Assembly: GCA_000827325.1 (NCBI GenBank)
Contig: KN832889.1
Span: 1-64,000 of the forward strand
DNA: 64,000 nucleotides
From: Oidiodendron maius Zn
Lineage: Eukaryota; Ascomycota; Leotiomycetes; Myxotrichaceae
Direction: 5' to 3'
How positions within the stretch are numbered: position 1 is the first letter of the stretch; every line of letters begins with the position of its first letter. A program made the translations under genes and the position numbers. Of the stretch, positions 1 to 10,703 are shown one piece after another. The notes below the pieces were generated by a model that was given only the letters and a program-made list of their open reading frames with translations, did no database searches and was not told where the DNA came from.

Positions 1-651
1 GTTAGTTAAGCGGTAAGAGACCCAGCGTGAGCCTCGCTCGACCCGGCAGGAGCCAAAGAATTTAGATATAACCTCCTTTCTAGACTCTAATGTCTTGAGA
101 GCATCAGGGGAGGCAGGGCAGAGGGCAAAGCTAGTCTTGGTAGCCTGGACTTCCTTAAGGAGGGGGCCTTCTGAGCCTAGTTGTGTGCGGAGGCCAGTCA
201 GAATGGCGTAGCCCTGCATATCGCGGGCTCGGTGGCTGTTATCAAGGCGGACGAATAGTCGGTTGTCAGGAATAGGCTCCTTAGGGGCCTTCTTGGGCGT
301 TGCTTTAGTCAGGGGGATGGGTTTAGCTGGGGGGTTGGAGCTGGCAACCGTAGCGTAAGTTGACTGGGCTAGTCCTGAGGCAGGGCGTGAGGGAGGGGGA
401 GAGGGGGGCTTGGGCTCCTGGCTTGGGATATAAGTAGAGCCTGTAATATATGCATCGAAGTGGCGCTGGGCTGTTGTTATAAGGTCTGTGCTAAGCGCGT
501 TCAGGGCGCTCAGGAGGTGCGGAGGCAGGTTGGTAGACGCACGGAGGTGCTTGTCTAGGAGGCAGGCAATAGGGCTGAAGAGCTTCTGCCCTTCGGCTGC
601 CCTATTAGAGGCAGCCTTCGCAGTGTTCTCTAACGCTGCCTGTAGAGACAT
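1..651 (-). CDS. LINE ORF1 / eka-like gag protein, partial
   Basis: An open frame of 217 codons runs from an ATG at 651 off the left edge without a stop. The N-terminal 60 residues are helical (MSLQAALENTAKAASNR...), followed by a Pro-rich linker and then a folded-looking block with NRLFVRLDNSHRARDMQGYA. This is the pattern of the nucleic-acid-binding ORF1 of fungal Tad-type LINEs, often annotated as eka-like. In vivo it would coat the element RNA. The frame is open upstream to about 766, with no better ATG. There is no stop in 651 nt, in contrast to the RIP-damaged elements elsewhere in the window, so this copy may be young or still constrained. ORF2 (endonuclease/RT) would lie to the left, outside the window. 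Family placement is from recognition of the motif and not from a search. Confidence 0.6.
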   Translation of the reverse strand, partial: MSLQAALENTAKAASNRAAEGQKLFSPIACLLDKHLRASTNLPPHLLSALNALSTDLITTAQRHFDAYITGSTYIPSQEPKPPSPPPSRPASGLAQSTYATVASSNPPAKPIPLTKATPKKAPKEPIPDNRLFVRLDNSHRARDMQGYAILTGLRTQLGSEGPLLKEVQATKTSFALCPASPDALKTLESRKEVISKFFGSCRVERGSRWVSYRLTN

Positions 652-1052
652 ATCTGCAGGTAGGTAGAGACGCGTCGAAGCGCGTTTGCGAGCCGTGTTT
701 TGGCTCAAGGGCCGCGGAAAAGGGGGGGAAAAGAAGAGGGGGGTAAAGGCAAGTCCTAAAGACTAGATACAGGCGTAATCTATTGTATACAGGCCCCTAT
801 TCAGAGCAGTAGTATGAAGAGCGTCAGTATCAGCATTTGAGTTGGTTACTCAGCACCGAAACTGGACTAGCTTCCGGATACCGCAACATGGACTGACTTG
901 ATTTGCTCGCAAAACAATGCCTGACTGCCTGAGGCTTAAGATTACATCACCTGACCTTGAAGATGAGCGGGTGTGCTATTTTTTCAGGTAGAAGGATTTT
1001 ACTTTTCTATACTCCTGTCTCCTACGCTTTAATACATCTCAGACTTTATATC
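652..1052. other. Gene-free stretch between LINE ORF1 and the F-box gene
   Basis: This holds the 5' side of the LINE ORF1 frame (G-rich run near 720-740) and the upstream region of the F-box gene. No further gene or RNA was recognised. Confidence 0.4.
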
Positions 1053-2318
1053 ATGATGGAAGACCTTCACCCTGGGACAGATCTCTCCCTTACTGATCTA
1101 CCTATCGAGATTCTGAGCATCATATTCGAATACCTTACTCCCGCCAGCAATCTAGCCAACACCATGCTTGTGTGCTGTCTATTTAGAGATATGATTGAGC
1201 CGCTTTTGTACCGCGCCATATCTTTACAGCTACGGCTACCGTCGAATACAGGAAACGGATTGGATGCGGATGGCAGCCTTCTTAGGACTTTGTCTTCTCG
1301 CCCCCAACTTGGTCGTCATGTGGTCGTTCTATCTTTGAAGGAGCTTTACGATAAGGAGTCTGTGGATTTCAATCGCCAGCCTAAACTCCTCAGTCTCCTT
1401 CCGAATCTACGGGAGTTGTCGCTAAGCCCGCCGTCACCATGCCTGAACCTTACTGGCCACTTGTTCCTCAAATACCTGCGACTTGATCTCGACGAAGATC
1501 GCATTTATCTTGACCCTGAACAACCAGTTGAACTTATTGCTCAGAATTTCTGGACTCCGACACTTACCACACTTCAGATAGAATGGCTAACCTTGGAAGG
1601 GCATTGGAGCCACCACTTCCCATCAAAGACATACCGGACTTCATCCATCCTCGATCTTCGCATCCACATGTACTTCCATAATCACCAATCAGTTAACATT
1701 CTGCCTGACATTTTGTCCTCAATCAAATCTTTAAAGAAGTTTACTCTTGACTCTGAAGTCCAGGGATTCACACCACATGCTATACGCGATGGGCTCTCGC
1801 TAGACGAACTTTGTTCGGCCTTGTTTCCCCATGCGGATACGTTGGAGGACATGGTCATTGCTGCGAGCGACGATAGTTTCCTCTGCCGTACTTTTCCCAG
1901 ATGCGTCCTTATGGATTTTTCTGCCCTCAGGCGACTTGGGATACCAGAGAACTTTCTGGAATATCGCAGCGGATCAACAGCTGAGTTGTTGCTACCGCCA
2001 AAACTAGAAGAGCTGCAGCTACAACACCAAGTACGTTTTAACCAAAGCGAAGATTGGAGCCCTCATTACGAAAGACTGAGTGTTATTGCTGCGATGAAAC
2101 GCAAGAGTTTGCTTGCCCTAAAACTCGTAGTCTGGTGGACTCAAATGTCTGAAGTATTGTGGGGATTCTCGCTAATCCAAAGATTTGCTCCACAATTTGA
2201 ACCTCTTGTCTGTACTTTTCAGGAAGTAGGAGTCTTGTTTTACTCCGTCGATCAGCAATATTTCAAGTACACTCCGTTTGGCACAAACCTCGAAGATCCT
2301 ACGATAGCCTTACTTTGA
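1053..2318 (+). CDS. F-box protein, leucine-rich type
   Basis: Single-exon protein of 421 residues if started at the ATG at 1053. An in-frame ATG at 957 would add 32 hydrophobic residues that do not fit the family, so I prefer MMEDLHPG. The F-box is near the start (LSLTDLPIEILSIIFEYL, then CCLFRDMIEPLLYRAI), in the usual position for a SKP1-binding motif. The rest is a loose leucine-rich region with repeated hydrophobic strands (LLSLLPNLRELSLS, TLTTLQIEWLTL), typical of fungal F-box/LRR proteins that recruit substrates to an SCF ubiquitin ligase. The substrate cannot be inferred. Neighbours give no functional context. There is no intron and no interruption. Confidence 0.75.
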   Translation: MMEDLHPGTDLSLTDLPIEILSIIFEYLTPASNLANTMLVCCLFRDMIEPLLYRAISLQLRLPSNTGNGLDADGSLLRTLSSRPQLGRHVVVLSLKELYDKESVDFNRQPKLLSLLPNLRELSLSPPSPCLNLTGHLFLKYLRLDLDEDRIYLDPEQPVELIAQNFWTPTLTTLQIEWLTLEGHWSHHFPSKTYRTSSILDLRIHMYFHNHQSVNILPDILSSIKSLKKFTLDSEVQGFTPHAIRDGLSLDELCSALFPHADTLEDMVIAASDDSFLCRTFPRCVLMDFSALRRLGIPENFLEYRSGSTAELLLPPKLEELQLQHQVRFNQSEDWSPHYERLSVIAAMKRKSLLALKLVVWWTQMSEVLWGFSLIQRFAPQFEPLVCTFQEVGVLFYSVDQQYFKYTPFGTNLEDPTIALL

Positions 2319-3203
2319 AAGTACATATCTCCTCTTTCATGTACATGACAATGGTTTAAAGAATAGAGAGGAGATATCTCAGCTAACGGAAAGAAGGAAT
2401 GATGATGGTATTAATAATAAAATGTGTGGAGAGAAAATATTTGATACTGCTAGGCAGAAGCCGGTCTTCTTACACAGCTCTGGCGGGTACTATTTTGTCA
2501 CTCTGCTTCAAATAATCAAGTTGGGTCTCGCGCGCCGCATCAAGCTCACCTTGCATTATACGCATACGGCATACCGAAATGCGGAATAAGGGCAAATAAA
2601 ATAACCGCAGCTTTTTATTCTGGTATACTTATTCCCTAGAGTATTTTTTACCCCAAATTTATGATTTGGGCTTCCCCATGAATGTTTCGGGGATCTCTCG
2701 GCACTTGTTCGGAAGAGCAGTGCCGTTCCAGGGCTTTCGTGCGGGCACAAAGACCACGAAATTAGGAATCCAGCACAAAGGCGAGAAGAATACATATCCA
2801 ATAAAGAAGCAATCCCGGTGGCCAGATATATCAGTGGTCAGGATTAGTACGGATATATACTTGGAAATATTACACTGTGGATATGTATTCTCACTGTCTT
2901 GGCATTCACCCTTGAGGCGACATCGGACGATAATGAGGCGGATCAATTTGCGACCAACGCCATTTAACACGTAGCCTTTGTTTCTCGAGTAATGCAGTTA
3001 AATTATAGATTTTCAAATTATTTGGACAGAATTTTTGGGTTACAAAATTGTCATACGGCGTGAATTTAGAGCCAAAATGAGTTGCGGAGACCCGGCGATT
3101 AGTCACGTCAAATTCCCTAAGTGGGTACAAAACAGCATCTCGTTCTTGGCGCGCCGAATGGCCCTCGGTTTCAACCTATCTTGAGAACCTCGGACCATCG
3201 AGG
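2319..3203. other. Gene-free intergenic stretch
   Basis: About 0.9 kb with short overlapping open frames on both strands (around 2556-3130) that have no recognisable domain. It contains the 3' end of the F-box gene and the promoter of the Zn2Cys6 gene. Nothing else was seen. Confidence 0.4.
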
Positions 3204-5772
3204 ATGTTGCTAAGCTCATCATCGCCACGGCGTCCCAAGCCTGGCGGCGGCCGCCGGAGTCGGGTAATAACAAGCTGCCATGCCTGCCGCACAGATAGAA
3301 CCAAGTGCGACAGAATCCACCCAGTGTGCGGACGCTGTGCAAGGAGAGGCGGGACATGCCACTGGGCAGGAAGCGCACTGAAGTCAGCATCTGCGACAAA
3401 AACCTCTCACCATCAGCAGCCTCATCAGAGAGACTTCGGTGTTGCTCACAGTCAACCGCTAGATGAGGTTCTCAATTCTAAGGAAGATGCAACGTTTGAT
3501 CTCGACTACGACCGTCCCGTGGATTCCGTGCTAAGGTATTCGCAGGATATCCGCCCTGGGTATCTGGCATTGCAGGGCGGGGGAAGATCGAGATACGTGC
3601 ATAATAACTTTTGGGCAAACGTTGGCCATAAGGTAGGCCTGATCCCTGGCTCATATTCCGGCCGTCCCTAAATCGTTGTAGGGCGTGGAGCTAGATGAGC
3701 TCCTTTCTACAGTGTCCATTTTCCCCTTCCCTAATTGCTGCTGTAGCCTTGCGCCCAGCGAGCAATTCTGTGCTCCCGCTGCCGCCGACTCTCAAAATGT
3801 GGGCAATGCCTCTTCCCAGGATGTGAAGATACCCAGCCCAGAGCCTGGAATTCGTTGCAACAGGAAATATTCACTTTCGCAACTTCTTGACGCGCTCCCG
3901 CCGCAAGAGATATGTAACGAACTGTACCAGAAGTTCCTCGATAATATCCACCCCATCACACCATTGCTGCATATACCTACCTTTCAGTCTCAGTACATCC
4001 GTTTCTGGCACTGGTTTCAGTCGTGGGATCGCCGCAAGATTCCGAATGGTCTGTTAGCTGAGACACCAAGCTTCCTGCCACTATTATTTGCTGTATTATT
4101 TGCCGGATCCATTGCAGCAAGCACTGATATACCCGGCGAGGACCCTGAAGTTAGATCTTTTTCGGCCATATCAACCTCATTGTACAGATCTCATTCTCAA
4201 GCCCTTTCACTTGTGTCTTTCCCACAGAGTCCGACAATATACTCCCTCATTGCGTACCTCATTGCACAAAATCTCCTAATCCGTGAAGAGAGCCTGAGCT
4301 CATGCTCCTTCCTCAGTGTAGCTCTGAGGATCGCTCAAGCTATGGGATTGAATCGAGACGGGACATATTTCAAGCTCGATCTTATACAAGCGGAGATTCG
4401 GCGACGAGTCTGGTGGCATATTATTCACACGGATATCATGACGTGCTTCCCATCCGGACTGCCGCCTCTAATGGTCATTGATGATCAGTATGACACACAG
4501 ATGATTAGCGAATTGAAGGATGAATACATAGGCGGTCCTGCGGATGGCACAATCAATCAAGAAGAAATGCAACATTCCACTCAGTTTGAGAACTTGCAAT
4601 ACTCCGCCTCTAATACCGATAGCTGCAGCCATGATGATCAGAGGGTTGATATTCGCTATGTCGTTGCGGTCGGCAGATACAGAATAACCAACCTCATGAG
4701 AAAAATCCTTCGCCGTCAATTTAGTGTCCTGCCGATGTCTGGGAAAGACATCATGACTCTAAAAGAAGCAGTTGACGAACAGAGCACCGAGACTGGAATG
4801 CGCATCGAACAAATTGCAGCCATGAAGCTTAACTCTGGAGGTCCCTCTCGGCATGACCAGCGTAACAACGCGTCAAGTTCAATCCTAGGCAGATGTCCCG
4901 ATACCTCGATTGCCAAGGTTTTTCAAACATGGTCACAAAAGTTACTCCGCCTTCTGACTCATAAATCCTACTGTATGTTGTATCAGCCGCTGTTAAAGGG
5001 CGTATATGGCGGCCTCAATAGCCGTCTGCGGAAAGAGTAAGCTTATTTCTTCAGCAGTCTACAGACAGCACAGGAAGTACTCACAAATATGCACAGTGCT
5101 CTATGCCATTGTCATGCGTATGTGGAAACGTTCCTGGATATGAGTACCGGCCCGGAATTTCACCCATTCTACTGGCTTTACCCGGGCACGTACCAGCCAT
5201 TACAGGCAACGGCCATCTTATTGGATGACGTACTTAAGAGTCCATTCTCCGAAGAGGCACAGCACTCCAGAATGCTTGTTGAGAAACTCTTTTCCCTTGT
5301 CGGTCCCCACGGCATCGGCCTATCTAATGGAAGAAATTCAAACAGGGATCTTTCCCCAGCTGGCAAGGAAGTATGGGAAATGCTCCGAAGACTGCGGCGT
5401 CGAGCTTGGAAGAAAGCTGGAATTGATCCTGATATGGCATGGCTGGACGACAACTTCGTACACAGCATCGTGGCTACCGACAAGGCTACGACTTTGGACT
5501 CGACCCTATCTACTCCGAATCCCGCTCCAGCTAGGACATCTGAAATAGGAACCATGGTCCCTGAGTGCAATGACAACTCTGCTGTAGCAGGCCCGAAGTC
5601 AAACACTGCTCTAGATGAATTTTGGACAGACAATTCTGAACTCTACGGAGAAAATGCATCTTTATCTGATCACTTTGCATCAAGTGACCTTAGGGGCTTA
5701 GATTGGGGCGAGTGGGACTTTCTCGTCGATCGGTATTTGCACTTGCCGGATCCTGGGCAGCTAAACTTCTAA
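3204..5772 (+). pseudogene. Zn(II)2Cys6 transcription factor with in-frame stop
   Basis: Exon 1 (3204-3632) carries a zinc cluster CHACRTDRTKC...CGRCARRGGTC (C-X2-C-X6-C-X6-C-X2-C-X6-C) preceded by basic residues. A 49-nt intron (3633-3681, phase 0) leads to the middle homology region of fungal regulators (NELYQKFLDNIHPITPLLHI; VALRIAQAMGLNRDGTYF; EIRRRVWWHI). The frame then meets TAA at 5038-5040, between LRKE and AYFFSSLQTAQEVLTNMHS, and continues open in the same frame to 5772. The only GT-AG removing the stop alone would be about 21 nt, too short for a fungal intron. A donor at 5002 would delete conserved sequence. CAA to TAA is the simplest origin. Its target genes are unknown. It is convergent with the neighbouring FMN dehydrogenase, 43 bp away. 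Confidence 0.7.
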
Positions 5773-5815
5773 ATATCCTCCATTTGTACTATATGTTGTC
5801 CTCTCCTAAGCAAAG

Positions 5816-7303
5816 CTAAATCTGCGAATGCTCAGCAATCAGACTAGATGAATTCGGCAAAGAATCAATAGCCGTTCTATCTATCTGCTCAAGGCTTTGG
5901 AAGCCCGCAACCTCCATAAGGATATCGAATTCAGCCAGCAGACTTTTCAATACATGACGTACGCCTTGCTCCCCTGCGATACTGAGTCCCCACACCCAGA
6001 GACGGCCAATGAAGACGAATTTTGCACCCAAGGCCAGCGCCTTGAAGACATCTGCGGCACTCCGGACACCTGAGTCATACATGATCTATCAAGTGGTGTT
6101 AGCATAGCTCCTAAGTCTTGCGCATGTTTCTACTTACATATATTTTATCTCCAACGGCGTCTACGATTTTCTCCAACGCATCCAGGCTTGCGATGGCGCC
6201 ATCAACTTGTCGGCCAGCATGGTTCGAGACGACGATGCCATCAATCCCCCTAGCACTTGGTCAGTAAATGAGCAGACAGCGAAAGTTAATGACGCCCTAC
6301 ATCTCAACGGCTCTCTTCGCATCCTCCACGCTCTGAATGCCTTTCAAACAGAATGGTCTTCCACCACTGATCCTCTTCCATTGTTCCATCGTCCACTTCA
6401 TCTTTTCCCAGGTATGCGCTCGGCCATGCCAGATATTCTCATCAATCCATTTCGCACCTGCCTCCTTGGGATTCTTCTCAGGATCAATGCCAGCCTCTGC
6501 CAGTCGTTTCAGGAAAACTGGATCCTGCAGGCCCAGATCCCCAGCACCATGCTCATGGTAGAATGCATAGTTGCCATTGAAAACATCATTGTGTCGCCAG
6601 GCGAGCGACCAAGTGTCCGTGGTAACTATGCAAGCATCGTATCCCGAGTCGAAGGCGCGTTGCAACATGGAAATGCAGACCTCATCATCGTGACTTTGAT
6701 AAAGCTGGAAGAACCGCGGACCATTCCCGTTGGCTTTTCCAACATCCTCGATGCTGTAGCTTCCGGCGGACGAGAGGCAATATGCCAGATTCAGCTCCTG
6801 TGCCACCTTGGCGACAGAGAGCTCGCCGGTCGGGTGGTAGATGCGGTTGATGCCGATGGGAGCAAAACCCACTGGGGCGGCCACCCGATGGCCGAAGATC
6901 TCGGTTGCGCTGTCTCGTGTGTTCGTGTCGACCAACTGCCGGGGTATGATGCGATGACGGTAGAAGGCTTGTCTGTTTGCAAGGTGGGTCCAGGAAAGGC
7001 CGGCATTACAGGAGGAGTAGTACCTGGTCAGTACCGTTAGCAGCGATATCAAGTAAGGCGGTTGTGTCTGATGTGACCTACCAGCCGCCCTGCGAGAGTT
7101 TCTCCTTGGCTAGTTTCTCGATTTCGGCTGGGTCTGAGAGCGTTAACCCGAACTGCGGAGCTTTGAAAGCGGATGACCAACAACTTACCAGTATTGAAGA
7201 TGAGATATTTCCCATCATTTGTTCCCCAAAAAGACTCCCGCTGGTACAATCCCCATTGTGGCGTGGTTCGGGATTTGATATTCGGATTGTTGGGGTCAGA
7301 CAT
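5816..7303 (-). CDS. FMN-dependent alpha-hydroxy-acid dehydrogenase / lactate 2-monooxygenase-like
   Basis: Five exons: 7303-7189, 7133-7082, 7023-6301, 6249-6138, 6085-5816. Four GT-AG introns of 51-58 nt and all phases close, giving 423 residues. This is an FMN_dh TIM barrel: [19 protein letters not shown] (FMN-binding start), the substrate-site region [18 protein letters not shown], the catalytic-His block [16 protein letters not shown], and the phosphate-binding end [19 protein letters not shown] then FVFIGR. Family members oxidise L-2-hydroxy acids such as lactate, using FMN. The long insertion (residues about 220-270) resembles fungal lactate 2-monooxygenase-type paralogues rather than cytochrome b2, since there is no heme domain. 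Substrate is not determinable. It is tail-to-tail with a broken Zn2Cys6 gene. Confidence 0.85.
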
Positions 7304-8466
7304 GTTGAAGTTGAAGATTTCCTTCTTCTATTCTTGATAGCAAACTGGAATGCAAAAAATTATTGCGCGAAGTGAGGTGAGGTAAACCTGAGATTATAAG
7401 TTTAAATGATTTATGCGCGCCTCTACGTTTCGTGCGATCTATTGTTGATACGTTTTCTGACGTCACACTGAGTTTCGTACGAAAGCCCACACAAGAAACC
7501 AGTAGCAGGGAAATAATGAGCTCGCGCGCGTAGCCTGTGGGGACTGTAGCCATGGGGTAGATATGCACCACCCGAATTCCGCCGCTTGCCATCGTTCTTA
7601 GTAGGATCGCTGCCACTTGTACTTAATACTACTGACCATCTCAGTTCCATACCTATGACGCTAACCGGATTGAGTCGGATAGCAGAGTTTCGCGCGAAAC
7701 TTCGGAGATGCCAGAAAATTCCACCATGAGAAATGTCAGCATCTCTATCTCCTGATTCTATTCTTCCGAGGAGTTCTGCTAACTGGAAAATGGCTAGGAA
7801 AGGGGAAATTATATCATCGGCCCTGTCGTATTCGATATCGCCAAGCTTAGTAGAGTCCATTTTGAGGCACTTGCTTAGACTTTGTCATCACGCGAGCTTT
7901 GCGGGACTAGTTTCTTCTTCCTTGTTCATATAAGTATGTATATCATTACAACTTCTATATGCTTTAGTCGGATGATCTTTTAGATTCAACTATGGCTCAA
8001 GTTGGCGTAGGATATGCCTAAGTCCGATAGAAGGGAGGAAGTGTAACAACAGTTTGCGTGATCTCTATCGTCCAGACGGTCTTTCACGGCATTCATCTTA
8101 GGCAATGCGCTCGATATCGATACAATTTAATGAGATACGGTTCTCTAGTCAATATTATTACACGCAAGTTGCGTCTAGGCTAGTTTCAACCATGCTATTA
8201 CATGGCCAGTGAGGTGAGCACTGCAATTCTTTCACCTGGTGTTTTCGGCCTTGCCAAAAGAAATTAGCTTAATATAATCGGAAAATGCTGCTCTTAATTG
8301 GACTTAGGTACTCCTATGCATTGGAACCAAACAAATTGCCGTGTCTTCCCAACGTGCACGTGCTTCATATTACAGTGCCTTACTGTCAAAGTCTTGGTTC
8401 TGTCAACCATATCCCACGGCTGTAGATTAAGAAGCTCACCTCTCTAATAATGAATAAATTTGTTAT
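7304..8466. other. Gene-poor stretch, with one 145-codon unassigned frame
   Basis: This is the promoter side of the FMN dehydrogenase and the 3' side of the Clr5 gene. A minus-strand frame at 7423-7860 (145 codons, starting MDSTKLGDIEYDRADDII) has no recognisable domain and may be a gene remnant or chance. 7861-8466 contains nothing I can identify. Confidence 0.35.
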
Positions 8467-10145
8467 TCAAGCCGTCCATAGGCCCGTGAGCATAAAATCG
8501 CCAATCACCCAGGATGCAGCTTCCTCCGACTTGCCACATCTTAGCAGTAAGGTCTTTAGCTTGTCAACAATATGATCCTCGCCAACTGAGCCATTTGGCC
8601 ATACAGAGCGGGATGCGATTAGGGCTTGTTTCAACCACATAATGCTCGATCCGATATCTCGCACGAGGTGGTAAATCTTTGAGATGTCTTCCATAGTATA
8701 TACCGCGCATTCGTCCTGATGCTTAGGCTCTGCCAGGGCCGTGTTGCATTTATCCTGGCCGATAATCGAGAAACATAACTCTAGGGCCTGCGAATAGTCT
8801 CTAGTCTCTATGAGGATATGCTCTATTTCCCTTGCGGCTTTGCGTGCTTCTAGCGAACGTGGCCCAAGCTCTGTTCTAGCGAAATCGAGAAGTTGTCGGC
8901 CAATACGAAGTGCTCCTTTATAGTCTTGCTCTCTTCGAAGCAGCCTGATAAGAGCGGTGCGTGCTTTGAAGCTTAATGCGTGGCAAGGGCCTAGTCGCGA
9001 ATTGAATAGCTCAAGCATATACAGCAGAGCACGTTCTGACACGTTTGCGCATTGTCCGTCACGCTGCAGGCTGCGGGCGATGATGGCAACCGGATGGGTG
9101 CGAGTAAGTTTGATTTCAACTAAAGAATAGAAGTATCTAAGTAATGATATCCGGATTGGAGGGCATACTCTAGTGTTGGCTGGCGAAAGTGTCGTCAGTA
9201 GCTCCAGGACACACGCTGTTGGTTGAAGTTGTACTGAAGCCGCCTTAGCTAACTCACACGCGCTGTGAATAATGGCCCAAGCTTGCCCAGATGGTGCCAC
9301 TTTTAGAAGATAGATGGCATGTCCGATCTTTTTCCAAATATTTACAACTGGCTGTGCTTGTAATGGCAATACTGGACCATCAAGAGCCGCGATGTCGCCC
9401 GAAAAGTTCGCCCCAGAGATATAAGCGCTAATGCTTCTGAGAATAGTGTCCAAGCTTCGTAATTGCTCATCGGCCTCAGTGGCGTAGATGGAAAAGGGTG
9501 AAGGAGGGCAGTAGAATGTGGCACTCTGACCAAATGGGCTATTTGAGACTGACAATCCACTGGTATTTATCGACGTTGCATAAACAGGGACGTTGCAGAT
9601 TTCCTCTTCGACCGATATGACGAGTGACTCCTTACTTAGGCTACAGCTTCCGGTCTCATCATGAGATGAAGCTTGACCGCCCGCGCCTCCAAAGTCCCTT
9701 TGGCTGCCCCACGATATTTGGAAAGAATCACGTGATTCGTTGATTTTCGTGACCAGATGCCTCTTTTTCGAGCGACTTCTATGTGCGTGTCTTCTTAGCT
9801 TTTGAAAACCGGCATTCTCTCTTCTCATTTCAGATAGCGACGGCGTTGAATTATTTAGTCGTAGAGGTAGCTCATCCTTCTCTTTGGACTTCCAGTACTT
9901 TGATACACGCCACTCTTTGAACCGGCTACGATACATGCGGGCACTGGGTAAGGATGGTCAGTGAGCAGTTATCGGGAAATGTGGGCTGGTGTAACTTACG
10001 TTGCCTTAAAGCCATATTCTGTCTCCATGAAAGAACGAACTGCTTCAAGAGGAAGTCGAGAGTAGAGTTGGATGATGGTGACACGATAGCGGGCCCACTC
10101 TACCTGCGTAGGGCCTTTGCGGTCGTCCAGTGTACAGGATTGCAT
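8467..10145 (-). CDS. Clr5-domain protein
   Basis: Two exons, 10145-10000 and 9943-8467, with a 56-nt GT-AG intron (9944-9999); phases close at 540 residues. The intron splits the Clr5 domain. Exon 1 ends RLPLEAVRSFMETEYGFKAT and exon 2 resumes ARMYRSRFKEWRVSKYWK, reproducing the W...LY..LPL..V...ME..YGF.AT...RF..W..SK pattern of the N-terminal Clr5 domain. A basic stretch follows (KLRRHAHRSRSKKRHL), then a long helical C-terminal half with TPR-like pairs (RLLRREQDYKGALRIGRQLL; ILIETRDYSQALELCFSII). Fungal Clr5 proteins are named after a S. pombe silencing factor and are generally uncharacterised, presumably nuclear. The upstream frame before the chosen ATG stays open for about 20 codons, so the start is approximate. 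Confidence 0.8.
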
Positions 10146-10703
10146 TTCTGCCCATTTGGGATGAAACTCACACGAGAAGTATTGTGCACCGATTTATTTG
10201 CCCTGCGTTAGCTAGTCTGAGTAGTCGCCGACTTCAAGGCGTTTTGATTCTGTTCGGTCAGGCCGGGAAAGATGCAGCAAGATGTCACAGCCATCCGCGC
10301 TAGAAATGGCGGAGATAGAACGGCCAATCAGAGCAGCTGAAGAAAAGAGAATGTCACGCCCGACAGTAAATCAAACACAGAAAGACCGTGCAGGTTCGAA
10401 CGGCGCAGTCGGAGACGAAATTACAATATATATTCGCCTTATATCAATACGTGCAATAGGAAACCTCATCCAAGAGAGGCTTGGAGATGCATCTTTGCAG
10501 CAACTGACAAAGAGTCACTTGAACATACCTTAAGACACACAGCGCGAGAAGATATAGCTTACTATTGGCCTGAAAAATGGTTAAGCCGGGGCGTAGCCAT
10601 TGTTTGAGTCAGCCAACGTGTCTGCCGGGCTAAGCCTCCACGGGGCTGCGTAGAACGGATTACCGAACTTGGGCGTCCTAGTCAGGCTAGGTCACCTGGT
10701 TTC
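10146..10703. other. Divergent intergenic region between Clr5 and HET genes
   Basis: About 0.56 kb separating two divergently transcribed genes. A short plus-strand frame (10282-10533, 83 codons) has no recognisable features. Presumed shared promoter region. Confidence 0.4.

Noticed and set aside
2556-3130. Short overlapping ORFs on both strands
   Set aside because: No domain, no consistent frame, and no splice pattern joining them.
5037-5057. A 21-nt intron removing the TAA of the Zn2Cys6 gene
   Set aside because: Far below the 49-134 nt introns seen in the other genes here and too short for lariat formation; a nonsense change is simpler.
6207-7040. 277-codon plus-strand ORF
   Set aside because: Antisense shadow of the FMN-dependent dehydrogenase exon, which has full family motifs.
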